Positions 27,190 through 35,927 of a stretch of DNA of 45,001 nucleotides are shown here, piece by piece. A model generated the notes under the pieces. The model made no database searches. It saw only the letters and a program-made list of their open reading frames with translations, and had not been told where the DNA came from. A program made the translations under genes and the position numbers. The DNA is from Halieaceae bacterium UBA3479 (GTDB lineage Bacteria; Pseudomonadota; Gammaproteobacteria; Pseudomonadales; Halieaceae), in contig DFQW01000085.1 of the NCBI GenBank assembly GCA_002377985.1, positions 15,653-60,653 of the forward strand. The letters run 5' to 3'. How positions within the stretch are numbered: the stretch's first letter is position 1; every line of letters begins with the position of its first letter.

Positions 27190-28361
27190 TGCGGTCATTG
27201 TTCAGACTGGTTCTTGTTTTTCTGCTGGCACTGAGTGCCGGTTGCAGCACCGTAAAAGGGTGGTTCAGTGATGACGACGTTGATCCCCGTGAGCCCGTTA
27301 AGCTGCAGAAAATTAATGAACAAGTAAATCTGAAGAGCCGCTGGTCTCGCGGCGTGGGCGATGGGCAAGGTGAGGGTCTCTATAAGATCAATCCGGTGCT
27401 GGTAAACGACACGCTCTACGTGGCCTCTGCCGAGGGAGAAGTGGCCGCCGTCGACGCGGAGACAGGCCGGGTTCGATGGAAACGCGATCTGGATTTGGCG
27501 CTGTCCGGTGGCGTGGGTCACCACGGTGGGTCGATTTTTGTGGGGGCCTCAGAAGGATTGGTGATGAGGCTGTCAGCGGATAGCGGCAGTGAGATCTGGC
27601 GCAGTGCCGTTAGTGGCGAAGTACTCGCCGCCCCGCAGGGCGATGGCCGTTACGTCGTCGCTCAAACCTATGACGGCAAGTTAATGGGTTTTGATTACGA
27701 CTCCGGCGAAGTGCGATGGACCTATACCAGCGATGTACCGGTACTCACCCTTCGCGGTACGGGTTCGCCAATGATCATTGCTGATAATGCTGTCGCAGGA
27801 TTTGCCGATGGAAAGGTGGTGGCCGTCAACCTGCGCTCGGGCAATGTCGCCTGGGAGGCGCGCGTGGCGATCCCTCAGGGCACCTCGGAAATAGAGCGAA
27901 TTGTGGATATCGATGGTTCCATGGCGCTGCAGGGCAGTGAGCTGTATGTGGCCAGTTATCAAGGCAGGGTTGTCGCCATCGATACCCGCTCAGGCCGTCG
28001 ATTGTGGCAGCGCAACGTGTCCTCGGTATCGGGTGTGGGCGTGGGTTTTGGCAATGTCTATGTTGCCGATGATGATGGCACGGTCAGCGCTTTTCTGCGT
28101 AACGGGCAGGGTGTGCGGTGGCAGAATATCGAGCTCGGATTCCGTGAGCTATCTCGACCCACCCCAGTCAATAGCTATGTGGCGGTGGTGGATTTCGAGG
28201 GTTATCTGCATCTGCTCTCTCAAGTAGACGGTATTATCGTTGGCAGAACCAAAGTGGATTCCTCAGGTGCCCGCGCCGATATGATTGCCAGCGGTAATCG
28301 GCTATTTATCTTCAGCAATGACGGCGCGCTGAAAGCGTACGACGTCGAAGCGCGAAACTGA
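27189..28361 (+). CDS. bamB: Outer-membrane assembly lipoprotein BamB
   Basis: Beta-propeller lipoprotein of the BAM complex, which inserts beta-barrel proteins in the outer membrane. It has 390 residues. Signal peptide with lipobox LSAGC (cysteine near 19), then eight PQQ-like blades (~55-388) with repeated Gly/Asp-Trp strand ends such as [33 protein letters not shown] and [11 protein letters not shown]. Overlaps yfgM by one base; der follows four bases after its stop. Confidence 0.96.
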   Translation: MRSLFRLVLVFLLALSAGCSTVKGWFSDDDVDPREPVKLQKINEQVNLKSRWSRGVGDGQGEGLYKINPVLVNDTLYVASAEGEVAAVDAETGRVRWKRDLDLALSGGVGHHGGSIFVGASEGLVMRLSADSGSEIWRSAVSGEVLAAPQGDGRYVVAQTYDGKLMGFDYDSGEVRWTYTSDVPVLTLRGTGSPMIIADNAVAGFADGKVVAVNLRSGNVAWEARVAIPQGTSEIERIVDIDGSMALQGSELYVASYQGRVVAIDTRSGRRLWQRNVSSVSGVGVGFGNVYVADDDGTVSAFLRNGQGVRWQNIELGFRELSRPTPVNSYVAVVDFEGYLHLLSQVDGIIVGRTKVDSSGARADMIASGNRLFIFSNDGALKAYDVEARN

Positions 28362-28365
28362 TCCC

Positions 28366-29793
28366 ATGTTGCCGGTGCTCGCTCTGGTGGGCCGCCCCAA
28401 TGTCGGCAAATCCACGCTGTTCAATCAGCTTACCCGGAGTCGGGATGCGCTGGTCGCAGATCTATCCGGTCTGACCCGGGATCGACAGTACGGTCAGGGT
28501 AGTATCGAGGATCGCGCGTTTATCGTGATCGATACCGGCGGTATCAGCGGCGAGGAGCAGGGAATTGACGCCGCGATGGCAGAGCAGTCCATGGCGGCTA
28601 TCGCCGAAGCCGACGTGGTGTTACTGATGGCTGATGGCCGCGCTGGACTCCACAGTGGCGACGAGGCGCTGGTCAGCTACCTGCGCAGTCTCGGCAAGCC
28701 TTTCCATCTTGTGGTCAATAAAATTGACGGCGTGGGAGAAGATATTGCCGCCAGCGATTTTTATCGTCTGGGTGTTGAGGCGATTCACCCTATTGCAGCC
28801 GCCCATAACCGGGGCGTAAAAAAACTCATTACAGAGGTGCTTGCCCCCTTGCCGGCAGCCGCCTCTCCTGAGCTCGACACTGGAGCCGTTGATTCGATCA
28901 GGGTGGCCATCGTGGGCCGTCCCAACGTAGGTAAGTCGACTCTGGTAAACCGCCTGTTGGGAGAGGAGCGGGTGGTGGTTTACGACCAGCCCGGCACTAC
29001 CCGCGACAGCGTCTATGTCGATTACGAACGCCGGGGTCGTCACTACACCTTGATTGATACGGCAGGCGTGAGGAAGCGGAAAAACGTCCGCGAGGCGGTC
29101 GAGAAGTTCTCGATTGTAAAAACCCTGAAGGCGATTGCGGATGCGCAGGTGGTGATCCTGACGCTGGATGCCCACGAGGGCATCGTCGAGCAGGACCTGC
29201 ATCTGTTGGGTCAGTGCATCGATGCCGGGCGTGCGCTGGTGATTGCACTGAACAAATGGGATGGTATCGAAGCGGATGAGCGGGACTGGATCCGCTCAGA
29301 GTTGAAACGTCGACTCCAATTTATTGACTACGCCGACATCCACTTTATATCGGCACTGCATGGTTCGGGCGTGGGCAAATTGTATGGCTCTATTCATGCC
29401 GCTCACGATGCGGCGACGCGCACGCTGAGTACGCCCCGCCTCACCCGTATTTTGGAGGACGCGGTGGCGAGTCACCCACCACCCATGATAAATGGCCGAC
29501 GCGTCAAGCTCCGATACGCTCATGCCGGGGGCCAAAACCCGCCCTTGGTGGTTATTCACGGCACCCAGACCGATGCGTTGCCGGCGAGTTATAAGCGGTA
29601 TCTGGAGAAGATCTTTCGCAGAGAGTTGGCGCTTCATGGAACACCCATCCGCATTGAGTTGCGATCCGGAGAAAACCCTTATGCGGGCAAGCGGAATAAG
29701 CTTACGGAGCGTCAGGTACAGCGGCGGCGACGTATGATGAGCCACATCAAAAAATCAGAAAAAAAAGCGCGGCAAAAAAAGCGCGACGGCTAG
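28366..29793 (+). CDS. der: Ribosome-assembly GTPase Der (EngA)
   Basis: Essential double GTPase in 50S subunit maturation. It has 475 residues. G domain 1: [14 protein letters not shown] near 8, DTGGI near 56, NKID near 119. G domain 2: [14 protein letters not shown] near 184, DTAGV near 231, NKWD near 296. A KH-like domain (~355-440) and a Lys/Arg-rich tail follow. The stop TAG and the stop of convergent purK share the palindrome CTAG (29790-29793), so the two genes overlap by four bases with no intergenic terminator. Confidence 0.98.
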   Translation: MLPVLALVGRPNVGKSTLFNQLTRSRDALVADLSGLTRDRQYGQGSIEDRAFIVIDTGGISGEEQGIDAAMAEQSMAAIAEADVVLLMADGRAGLHSGDEALVSYLRSLGKPFHLVVNKIDGVGEDIAASDFYRLGVEAIHPIAAAHNRGVKKLITEVLAPLPAAASPELDTGAVDSIRVAIVGRPNVGKSTLVNRLLGEERVVVYDQPGTTRDSVYVDYERRGRHYTLIDTAGVRKRKNVREAVEKFSIVKTLKAIADAQVVILTLDAHEGIVEQDLHLLGQCIDAGRALVIALNKWDGIEADERDWIRSELKRRLQFIDYADIHFISALHGSGVGKLYGSIHAAHDAATRTLSTPRLTRILEDAVASHPPPMINGRRVKLRYAHAGGQNPPLVVIHGTQTDALPASYKRYLEKIFRRELALHGTPIRIELRSGENPYAGKRNKLTERQVQRRRRMMSHIKKSEKKARQKKRDG

Positions 29794-30905
29794 AGCGCTT
29801 CGCCTTCCGGGTACAATTCGGCTTCCAGCTCGGACAGCCGTTTCTGCAGGGTAGTCCTGTCTGCCGCCTGCAGGTTCAGGTGCCCGACTTTACGACGTTG
29901 ACGAATAGATTTGGTGTACCAATGCAGGCTGACATCTTCCGCCTGCAGCAGGTGTGGGGCGGGACATCGACCCAAAAGATTCAGCATGCCGGCATAGTGA
30001 GCAGGGTGTGTGGCACCGGGCGCTACGCCGGTGATGGCGCGGAGATGGTTGGCGAATTGTGAGGTCACGCCCGCATCCTGGGACCAATGACCACTGTTAT
30101 GCACGCGCGGGGCGAGTTCATTGACACGCAGCACGCCGTCTTCATCAAACAGTTCTATTGAGAGCACACCCACGTAGCCCCAATGGGTAAGCAGGCTGTG
30201 GGCGATGGCCTCTGCCTGTGCCGCCGTGGCGTCACTGACATGGGGTGCGGGCACCTCGGAGGTCAGCAGAATCCCCTCTCGATGACGATTTTCCGAGAGC
30301 GGATAGGTTGCGATTTCACCGCCAATGGAGCGCACGGCGATCAAGGATAGTTCGCGATCAAAATCCACGCGGCCCTCAACTACCAGGTCGGGCAGTTCAT
30401 TCATGCGCCCAGCCAGGGCCTCCAGCGCTTTGCTATCTTGGATAAGCCACTGATTCTGGCCGTCATAACCCTGCTCGCAGGATTTTACAAAAGCCGGATA
30501 GCCAAGAGACTCGACTGCGTCTATTAGCGAGTCGCTGCTGTCAACGACGCGAAAGGGGGCGGTTTTGATACCGAGTGACTGCAACAGGGTCTTTTCTCTG
30601 CCCCGGTGCTGGCAAATTCGAATGGCCTCAGGTGAAGGTGCGACCAAACAGTGACCTGACAAGGATTCAAGCATGGGCACCGATACATGCTCTTTTTCAA
30701 CCGTAACAACATCAGGTCGACCCAGCGCGCTGTAGAGATCTTCCCCCAATAGCGCGTCATCGCGATGAACGACCTCACCCAGCCCATTGATACAGTCGGT
30801 GTTCTCGTCGGGGTCGGCTATGAAGACAAATTGATGTCCCATCTCCCAACCCGCAAGGGCGAGCATACGCGCCAGCTGGCCACACCCGGCAATGGCGATG
30901 CGCAT
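29790..30905 (-). CDS. purK: N5-carboxyaminoimidazole ribonucleotide synthase
   Basis: ATP-grasp enzyme carboxylating AIR to N5-CAIR with bicarbonate in purine synthesis. It has 371 residues from ATG 30905. The N-terminal Rossmann-like part has [17 protein letters not shown]; the ATP-grasp core includes [18 protein letters not shown] near 139 and later [17 protein letters not shown] near 252-268. The start overlaps the purE stop by one base (TGATG). The frame is open upstream, but those residues lie within purE. A minus-strand purEK operon, convergent with der. Confidence 0.97.
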   Translation of the reverse strand: MRIAIAGCGQLARMLALAGWEMGHQFVFIADPDENTDCINGLGEVVHRDDALLGEDLYSALGRPDVVTVEKEHVSVPMLESLSGHCLVAPSPEAIRICQHRGREKTLLQSLGIKTAPFRVVDSSDSLIDAVESLGYPAFVKSCEQGYDGQNQWLIQDSKALEALAGRMNELPDLVVEGRVDFDRELSLIAVRSIGGEIATYPLSENRHREGILLTSEVPAPHVSDATAAQAEAIAHSLLTHWGYVGVLSIELFDEDGVLRVNELAPRVHNSGHWSQDAGVTSQFANHLRAITGVAPGATHPAHYAGMLNLLGRCPAPHLLQAEDVSLHWYTKSIRQRRKVGHLNLQAADRTTLQKRLSELEAELYPEGEAL

Positions 30906-31387
30906 CAGGCGACGTCGTGGGGTACGTTGTCGGTTTGGCCCGCTCTCCAATCCTTTAACGCCTGCGACAGCTGGGGATCGGCGAGCGCCAGAATCTGTGC
31001 GGCCATCAACCCGGCGTTGTAGGCGCCCGGTGCGCCAATCGCCTGACAGGCGACGGCCACGCCCCGCGGCATTTGGACCATCGACAGGAGGCTGTCTATC
31101 CCATTGAGCGAGTGGCTGCTGACGGGAACCGCAATGACGGGCAGATGCGTCATGGAGGCTGCCATACCAGCGAGATGCGCCGCCCCCCCCGCGCCTGCGA
31201 TGATTACCTGAATACCCTGGTCGGCAGCGCCCTCGGCAAAGGCAACCAGCCGGGCGGGCGTACGATGAGCAGAAACCACTTTCGTCTCAAAAGGGATGCC
31301 CAGCTCGGACAAAACAGTGGTCGCGGCCTGCATGGTTTCCCAGTCGGACTGGGATCCCATGATGATGCTCACCAGTGGTTTGCTCAT
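30905..31387 (-). CDS. purE: N5-CAIR mutase, class I PurE
   Basis: Converts N5-CAIR to CAIR, the step after PurK. It has 160 residues from ATG 31387 with AGGAGAG upstream; the open frame extends a further 15 codons without family likeness. Motifs: [11 protein letters not shown] near 8, the catalytic-site SAHRTPARL near 40, [14 protein letters not shown] near 67-80 and [13 protein letters not shown] near 100. First gene of purEK, divergent from aceA across 246 bases. Confidence 0.97.
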   Translation of the reverse strand: MSKPLVSIIMGSQSDWETMQAATTVLSELGIPFETKVVSAHRTPARLVAFAEGAADQGIQVIIAGAGGAAHLAGMAASMTHLPVIAVPVSSHSLNGIDSLLSMVQMPRGVAVACQAIGAPGAYNAGLMAAQILALADPQLSQALKDWRAGQTDNVPHDVA

Positions 31388-31538
31388 GGTTTGCTCTCCT
31401 GAACAATCGGCGAATGCGCCGAAATAACGCAAGGGGCGGAGTTTATTGGGAAATGGGGCCGACTTAAAGGGAACCCTTTGGTACCAGCGCGCATAACGGG
31501 CTCGATCTTCTATTCACACCATGAATGGTAGTTATGAA

Positions 31539-31561
31539 AATTATTTTATTTGAAAATAATT
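31539..31561. promoter_or_regulatory. Perfect inverted repeat upstream of aceA
   Basis: AATTATTTT (31539-31547) and AAAATAATT (31553-31561) form a perfect nine-base dyad with a five-base centre, in an AT-rich patch 73 bases before the aceA start. It sits within the 246-bp divergent region between purE and aceA. A regulator binding site is the simplest reading; as RNA it would be a weak AT hairpin. The cognate protein is unknown. The right arm includes AATAAT, which could serve as a -10. Confidence 0.4.
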
Positions 31562-31633
31562 AGCGGCTCTCTACACTGCGCCCACCGCCTAACGGCTACC
31601 CCGGCCGCAGACCAAGTAAGCAGGAGAAACGCC

Positions 31634-33229
31634 ATGTCGACCTATGCAGAGACCATCAAGACCCTTGAAGCCACCTGTGGCCAGTCTTCGGGGTGGTCGG
31701 ATATCAGTCCCGAGTATGCAGCGCGCATGCGCCTCCAGAATCGCTTCCAAACCGGCTTGGACATTGCCCGTTATACGGCAAAGCTGATGCGCCAGGACAT
31801 GGCCGACTACGACAAAGACCCCGCGCAGTACACTCAGTCGCTGGGCTGTTGGCACGGGTTTATCGGTCAGCAAAAACTGATTGCGATCAAAAAGCATTTC
31901 GGTACTACCAACAAGCGTTACCTTTATCTGTCGGGTTGGATGATTGCTGCACTGCGATCCGAGTTTGGTCCGCTGCCCGACCAGTCTATGCACGAGAAAA
32001 CCTCCGTGCCGGCGCTGATCGAGGAGCTCTACACCTTTTTACGTCAGGCTGATGCCCGGGAGCTCGGCGGTCTGTTTCGCACCCTCGATGCTGCTCGTGC
32101 AGCAGGGAATGACGTTGAAGCGCAAGGCATTCTCAACAAGATCGATCAATTCCAGACCCACGTGGTGCCCATCATTGCAGACATCGATGCCGGTTTTGGC
32201 AATGAAGAGGCCACCTACCTCTTGGCACGACGGATGATTGAAGCCGGTGCCTGCGCGATCCAGATAGAGAATCAGGTATCTGACGAAAAGCAGTGCGGTC
32301 ATCAGGACGGCAAAGTCACAGTGCCCCACGCTGATTTCATTGCCAAGATTCGGGCTATTCGCTACGCCTTTTTAGAGCTGGGTGTGGAGGATGGCATTAT
32401 TGTGGCGCGCACCGATTCTCTGGGTGCCGGGCTTACCAAGCAGATCGCCGTCACGCATGAGCCCGGTGATCTGGGTGACCGATATAACAGTTTTCTCTGC
32501 GGCGATTATATCGAGAGCGCCGACGACATCGACAACGGCGATGTTGTGGTTAAAGTGAATGGCAAATTGCTGAAGCCGGCTCGTCTGGCATCAGGCCTGT
32601 TTCAGTTCCACAAAGGGTCGGGTGAAGACCGGGTCGTTTTGGACTGCATCACCTCGTTGCAGAATGGTGCGGATCTCCTCTGGATTGAGACGGAGAAGCC
32701 GCATGTGGGCCAGATCGCGTCGATGGTGAATCGTATTCGTGAAGTCGTGCCCGATGCCAAGCTGGTCTACAACAACAGCCCGTCCTTCAACTGGACGCTG
32801 AGTTTCCGTCAGCAGGTGTTCGATGCATGGTCAGAGGCGGGAGAGGATGTTTCGGCTTATGAGCGCGAAGCGTTAATGGATGAATGCTACGACACGACGG
32901 CGCTGGCGATCGAGGCGGATCAGCGCATCCAGTCCTTCCAGCGCGATGCGTCCCGCGAAGCCGGTATTTTCCATCACCTGATCACCCTACCCACGTACCA
33001 TACCGCGGCACTCTCAACCGATAATCTCGCCAAGGAATATTTCGGTGAGGCGGGGATGCTGGGTTATGTGGCCGGCGTGCAGCGCAAGGAAATCCGCCAG
33101 GGCATCGCCTGCGTCAAGCACCAGAACATGGCGGGTTCAGATATGGGCGACGATCACAAGGAATACTTTTCCGGTGATGCAGCGCTTAAGGCGGCGGGCG
33201 ACGACAACACCATGAACCAATTCGGCTGA
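31634..33229 (+). CDS. aceA: Isocitrate lyase, long form
   Basis: Glyoxylate-shunt enzyme cleaving isocitrate to succinate and glyoxylate, needed for growth on acetate, fatty acids and leucine-derived acetyl-CoA. It has 531 residues, the long Pseudomonas-type form rather than the ~435-residue enteric type. ATG 31634 follows AGGAGAAA; upstream in-frame residues are not family-like. Active-site signature DEKQCGHQDGK near 216-226, metal/substrate motifs PIIADIDAGFGNEEA near 175 and IVARTDSLGAG near 250-260. No malate synthase gene is adjacent. A GC-rich hairpin follows the stop. Confidence 0.97.
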   Translation: MSTYAETIKTLEATCGQSSGWSDISPEYAARMRLQNRFQTGLDIARYTAKLMRQDMADYDKDPAQYTQSLGCWHGFIGQQKLIAIKKHFGTTNKRYLYLSGWMIAALRSEFGPLPDQSMHEKTSVPALIEELYTFLRQADARELGGLFRTLDAARAAGNDVEAQGILNKIDQFQTHVVPIIADIDAGFGNEEATYLLARRMIEAGACAIQIENQVSDEKQCGHQDGKVTVPHADFIAKIRAIRYAFLELGVEDGIIVARTDSLGAGLTKQIAVTHEPGDLGDRYNSFLCGDYIESADDIDNGDVVVKVNGKLLKPARLASGLFQFHKGSGEDRVVLDCITSLQNGADLLWIETEKPHVGQIASMVNRIREVVPDAKLVYNNSPSFNWTLSFRQQVFDAWSEAGEDVSAYEREALMDECYDTTALAIEADQRIQSFQRDASREAGIFHHLITLPTYHTAALSTDNLAKEYFGEAGMLGYVAGVQRKEIRQGIACVKHQNMAGSDMGDDHKEYFSGDAALKAAGDDNTMNQFG

Positions 33230-33253
33230 TCTCAACAGAGCGCCGGTTCTTAC

Positions 33254-33272
33254 GCGGGCATACGGTGCCCGC
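33254..33272 (+). terminator. Hairpin after aceA
   Basis: GCGGGCA (33254-33260), loop TACGG, TGCCCGC (33266-33272) is a perfect seven-base GC-rich stem 25 bases after the aceA stop. The downstream sequence ACTTGCGTTTG has only a short T-run, so it may act as a weak intrinsic terminator or a 3'-end stabiliser. Confidence 0.4.
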
Positions 33273-33310
33273 ACTTGCGTTTGCGGCGGTGCGCGCGCAC
33301 TCTTTGGCCT

Positions 33311-33868
33311 ATGAAGTGGGAAAATACGGATCAGCAAGTGTGTTCGGTTGCCAGAGCCTTATCGGTACTGGGCGAGCGCTGGACCCTACTTATTATTCGC
33401 GATGCCTTTCGCGGCACGCGCCGGTTCGACGACTTTCAAGCCAGTCTGGGGGTTACGCGACATCGCCTGTCTGAACGTCTCAAAAAATTGGTCAGCGAAG
33501 GGGTGCTCACCCGGGTTCCCTATCAGGATCGGCCGGTACGGTATGAATACCGGCTCACGCGCAAAGGCTTGGCGCTCTATCCCATCCTCATGACGCTGAG
33601 TCGGTGGGGTGACGACTGGATGGACGACGGCAATGGGCCGCCTCAACATTATCGCCACAGCGCGTGTGGCAAGACGACTCGTCCCGTGCTCAGCTGTGAT
33701 CAATGTGGTGACCCACTCAGACCCGAAGAGGTTTCTCCGCAACAGGGCACTGTCCTCAGTCGTTACATCGCGCATCTGAAAGCCACCGGAGAGCCCCTGC
33801 CTTCAGATGGAGAGCTGGCGCGCAGGGCATCGCAATACTGGCAGGAGAACAGGGAGGAGATGCCATGA
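33311..33868 (+). CDS. HxlR-family winged-helix transcriptional regulator
   Basis: DNA-binding regulator of 185 residues from ATG 33311. The HxlR core is at ~8-100: CSVARALSVLGERWTLLIIRDAF, then RRFDDFQASLGVTRHRLSERLKKLV (recognition region) and the wing YEYRLTRKGLALYP. A C-terminal extension of ~80 residues carries a small cysteine cluster (ACGKTT and SCDQCGDPL), likely a zinc site or a thiol sensor. HxlR proteins often sense electrophiles or redox state through a cysteine near the N-terminus, and Cys10 here is in that position. The gene overlaps the next one as ATGA, so the aldolase is its probable target or partner. Confidence 0.9.
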   Translation: MKWENTDQQVCSVARALSVLGERWTLLIIRDAFRGTRRFDDFQASLGVTRHRLSERLKKLVSEGVLTRVPYQDRPVRYEYRLTRKGLALYPILMTLSRWGDDWMDDGNGPPQHYRHSACGKTTRPVLSCDQCGDPLRPEEVSPQQGTVLSRYIAHLKATGEPLPSDGELARRASQYWQENREEMP

Positions 33869-34653
33869 ACGAACAGACAAATCAGTTGGTCATGAATGCC
33901 GACCTGACTGCGATGAATGAATCCAACCTGGCGCCGGAAGTCGAGCAGCTTCAGCGCAAAAAGCGGTTAGCGGCAGCATTGCGAATCTTTGGTAAGTTCG
34001 GATTCGACGAGGGTGTAGCGGGACATATCACGGTGCGCGACCCCATCGAGACGGACACTTTTTGGGTCAATCCGATGGGCCGCTCTTTCAAGCAGGTTGC
34101 GGTATCCGATCTTATCCGCGTTAGCCACGACGGTGACATCGTGGAGGGGGAAGGGTTGCTCAACGGCGCGGCATTTACCATTCACAGTCATATCCATATG
34201 GCGCGGCCCGAGGTGACCGCTGCGGCCCACGCTCACTCCCTCTATGGAAAGACCTGGTCATCGCTGGGGCGCCTGCTCGATCCACTGACCCAGGATGCCT
34301 GTGCCTTTTATGGGGATCAGGCACTGCTTGATGACTACACCGGCGTGGTCGTGTCGATGAGCGAAGGTGAGCGCCTCGCGGCTGCACTCGGCAACAAAAA
34401 GGCGATCGTACTTAAAAACCACGGCCATCTGACGGTTGGCGAGTCAGTCGACGAGGCTTTGTGGTGGTTCGTGACCTTTGAAAGAAGCTGTCAGGCGCAA
34501 CTGATGGCTGAGGCAGCGGGGAAGCCTTCTCCGATTCCGCATGACATGGCGGTGCACACGGCCAGGCAGGTGGGCAGCACTCTGGCCGGGTGGTTCAGCG
34601 CACAACCGCTCTTTGACGTGATCATGGCAGAGCAGCCTGATTTGCTGAACTAG
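33865..34653 (+). CDS. Class II aldolase/adducin family protein
   Basis: Zinc-dependent aldolase-fold protein of 262 residues. The metal site is recognisable: the histidines of HAHS near 122-125 and NHGH near 174-177, with conserved GFDEGVAGHITVRDP near 47 and WVNPMGRSF near 66. The family includes fuculose- and ribulose-phosphate aldolases and decarboxylases; this subgroup is usually annotated only as class II aldolase, and the substrate cannot be given. The start ATG overlaps the HxlR stop (ATGA). GGGAGGAG lies just upstream. Confidence 0.9.
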   Translation: MNEQTNQLVMNADLTAMNESNLAPEVEQLQRKKRLAAALRIFGKFGFDEGVAGHITVRDPIETDTFWVNPMGRSFKQVAVSDLIRVSHDGDIVEGEGLLNGAAFTIHSHIHMARPEVTAAAHAHSLYGKTWSSLGRLLDPLTQDACAFYGDQALLDDYTGVVVSMSEGERLAAALGNKKAIVLKNHGHLTVGESVDEALWWFVTFERSCQAQLMAEAAGKPSPIPHDMAVHTARQVGSTLAGWFSAQPLFDVIMAEQPDLLN

Positions 34654-34708
34654 AGGTTGGGCGTTCGTCGCCGCGTGTATTGCACGTTGATCCCCGGTCG
34701 GCACCGGC

Positions 34709-35317
34709 TCAAGGACTCAGTAACGGGTTTTCCGGGCGCAACTGTTGGCGGTCGAAGGCTCGCCACAGTCCCAGGATAACCAGTATCTCTACGACAACGA
34801 GCACCCAGTGCAGTGCTACCACCTGCTCTGTGCGTTCTTCCATGTGGGCGCCGCTGGCCAATGCAGAGTAGATTGCCCATGCCGCGCCCATGCCGAGCAG
34901 GTAGCCCGCCTGTTTTGCCACGTCCAGTTTTCGGAGCTGATCTACTGACACCATAAGCAGGGTCTCACAGCGCACCAGATAGTTGCCCAGAGAAAACGTG
35001 ATTTGGTAGCCAATGTAGACAAACAGCGCCAGTGGTAACTCCAGCGGAAAAGCGAGTACTGCCACCACGCCACTGAGCGTGACCATTTCTACCAGGAGCG
35101 AGAGTTGAAAAAACCAGTGCGCGGCCAAAATACGATGGTATTGGGTTGCCACTACCAGCGTGCCAATGGCAAGACCGAACCCACCTGCAGAGAACACGGC
35201 AGGAGAAAGTGGGGTGTAGAGGACAAAAACAGCACCCACTGATAACCCCAGAAACAGCGAGTTCAAAAATTTGTACTGGATGAACCGACGGGGACGGAGC
35301 GCAGGATGCGTTTGCAC
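34709..35317 (-). CDS. Six-helix membrane protein in the B12 riboswitch unit
   Basis: I do not recognise this family. It encodes 202 residues with about six hydrophobic segments: ~17-37, 39-59, 66-90, 93-115, 136-155 and 164-187. A basic/acidic loop (VRCETLLMVSVDQLRKLDVAKQ) separates helices 4 and 5. The size and the GXGXG-rich helices resemble half of a major-facilitator-type transporter, but no MFS signature loop is seen. GTG start at 35317, two bases after the cobO stop, so it is translated with the adenosyltransferase and lies downstream of the cobalamin riboswitch. By context it is a candidate inner-membrane corrinoid transporter or transporter subunit (inference); btuCDF genes are not in the window. 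Convergent with the aldolase gene. Confidence 0.75.
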   Translation of the reverse strand: MQTHPALRPRRFIQYKFLNSLFLGLSVGAVFVLYTPLSPAVFSAGGFGLAIGTLVVATQYHRILAAHWFFQLSLLVEMVTLSGVVAVLAFPLELPLALFVYIGYQITFSLGNYLVRCETLLMVSVDQLRKLDVAKQAGYLLGMGAAWAIYSALASGAHMEERTEQVVALHWVLVVVEILVILGLWRAFDRQQLRPENPLLSP

Positions 35318-35319
35318 GA

Positions 35320-35919
35320 TCAGTAGTCCACGCCCTTGCGCGCCATAATGCCGGCGCGATAGGCGTGCTTGACTTCCTTGACCTCCGACACGGTATCCAT
35401 GATTTCGCGGAGGGCCTGGCCACCGCCGCGGCCGGTTACCACAACGCTCTGCGAAACGGGACGCTCTCGGATAGCGGATAGTACGTCTGCCTCGGGCAAA
35501 TAATCGAAGGCGAGCATGTAGGTGAGCTCATCCAACACCACCAGGTCATAGCTGGAGTCCTTCAACATGGCGCGTGCCTGTTCCCAGGTTTGCTTCGCGG
35601 CGGCGATATCCCCTTCGCGATCCTGCGTGTCCCAGGTAAAGCCCGTACCCATTTGATACAGCGTAACTTCGGGGTGTGCTGATTTGATATACAGCTCTTC
35701 CCCTGAAGCCTGCACCCCTTTAATGAATTGCACGATACCGACTTGTTGTCCGTACCCCAGGGCGCGCATCGCCATGCCGAAGGCGGAGCTGGTCTTGCCT
35801 TTGCCGTCACCGGTCAGCAGCACGCTAACACCGCGTTCGATATCGGCTTTGGCAATTCCCTCGTCTACGGCAACCTTTTGCTTGGCCATTGCCTTGTTGT
35901 GTCGGGTTGTTTTGTCCAT
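35320..35919 (-). CDS. cobO: Cob(I)yrinic acid a,c-diamide adenosyltransferase (BtuR/CobA type)
   Basis: Transfers the adenosyl group of ATP to cobalt of corrinoids, making coenzyme B12 forms from imported cobalamin or cobinamide. It has 199 residues. The Walker A loop is LLTGDGKGKTSSAFG near 34-48, followed by VGIVQFIKG near 60 and VVLDELTYML near 126-135. A Lys-rich N-terminus precedes the loop as in BtuR. Second gene of the riboswitch unit: its ATG is eight bases after the stop of the TonB-dependent receptor, and it is two bases from the downstream membrane protein gene. This placement supports B12 salvage rather than de novo synthesis. Confidence 0.95.
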   Translation of the reverse strand: MDKTTRHNKAMAKQKVAVDEGIAKADIERGVSVLLTGDGKGKTSSAFGMAMRALGYGQQVGIVQFIKGVQASGEELYIKSAHPEVTLYQMGTGFTWDTQDREGDIAAAKQTWEQARAMLKDSSYDLVVLDELTYMLAFDYLPEADVLSAIRERPVSQSVVVTGRGGGQALREIMDTVSEVKEVKHAYRAGIMARKGVDY

Positions 35920-35927
35920 ATCGATTC

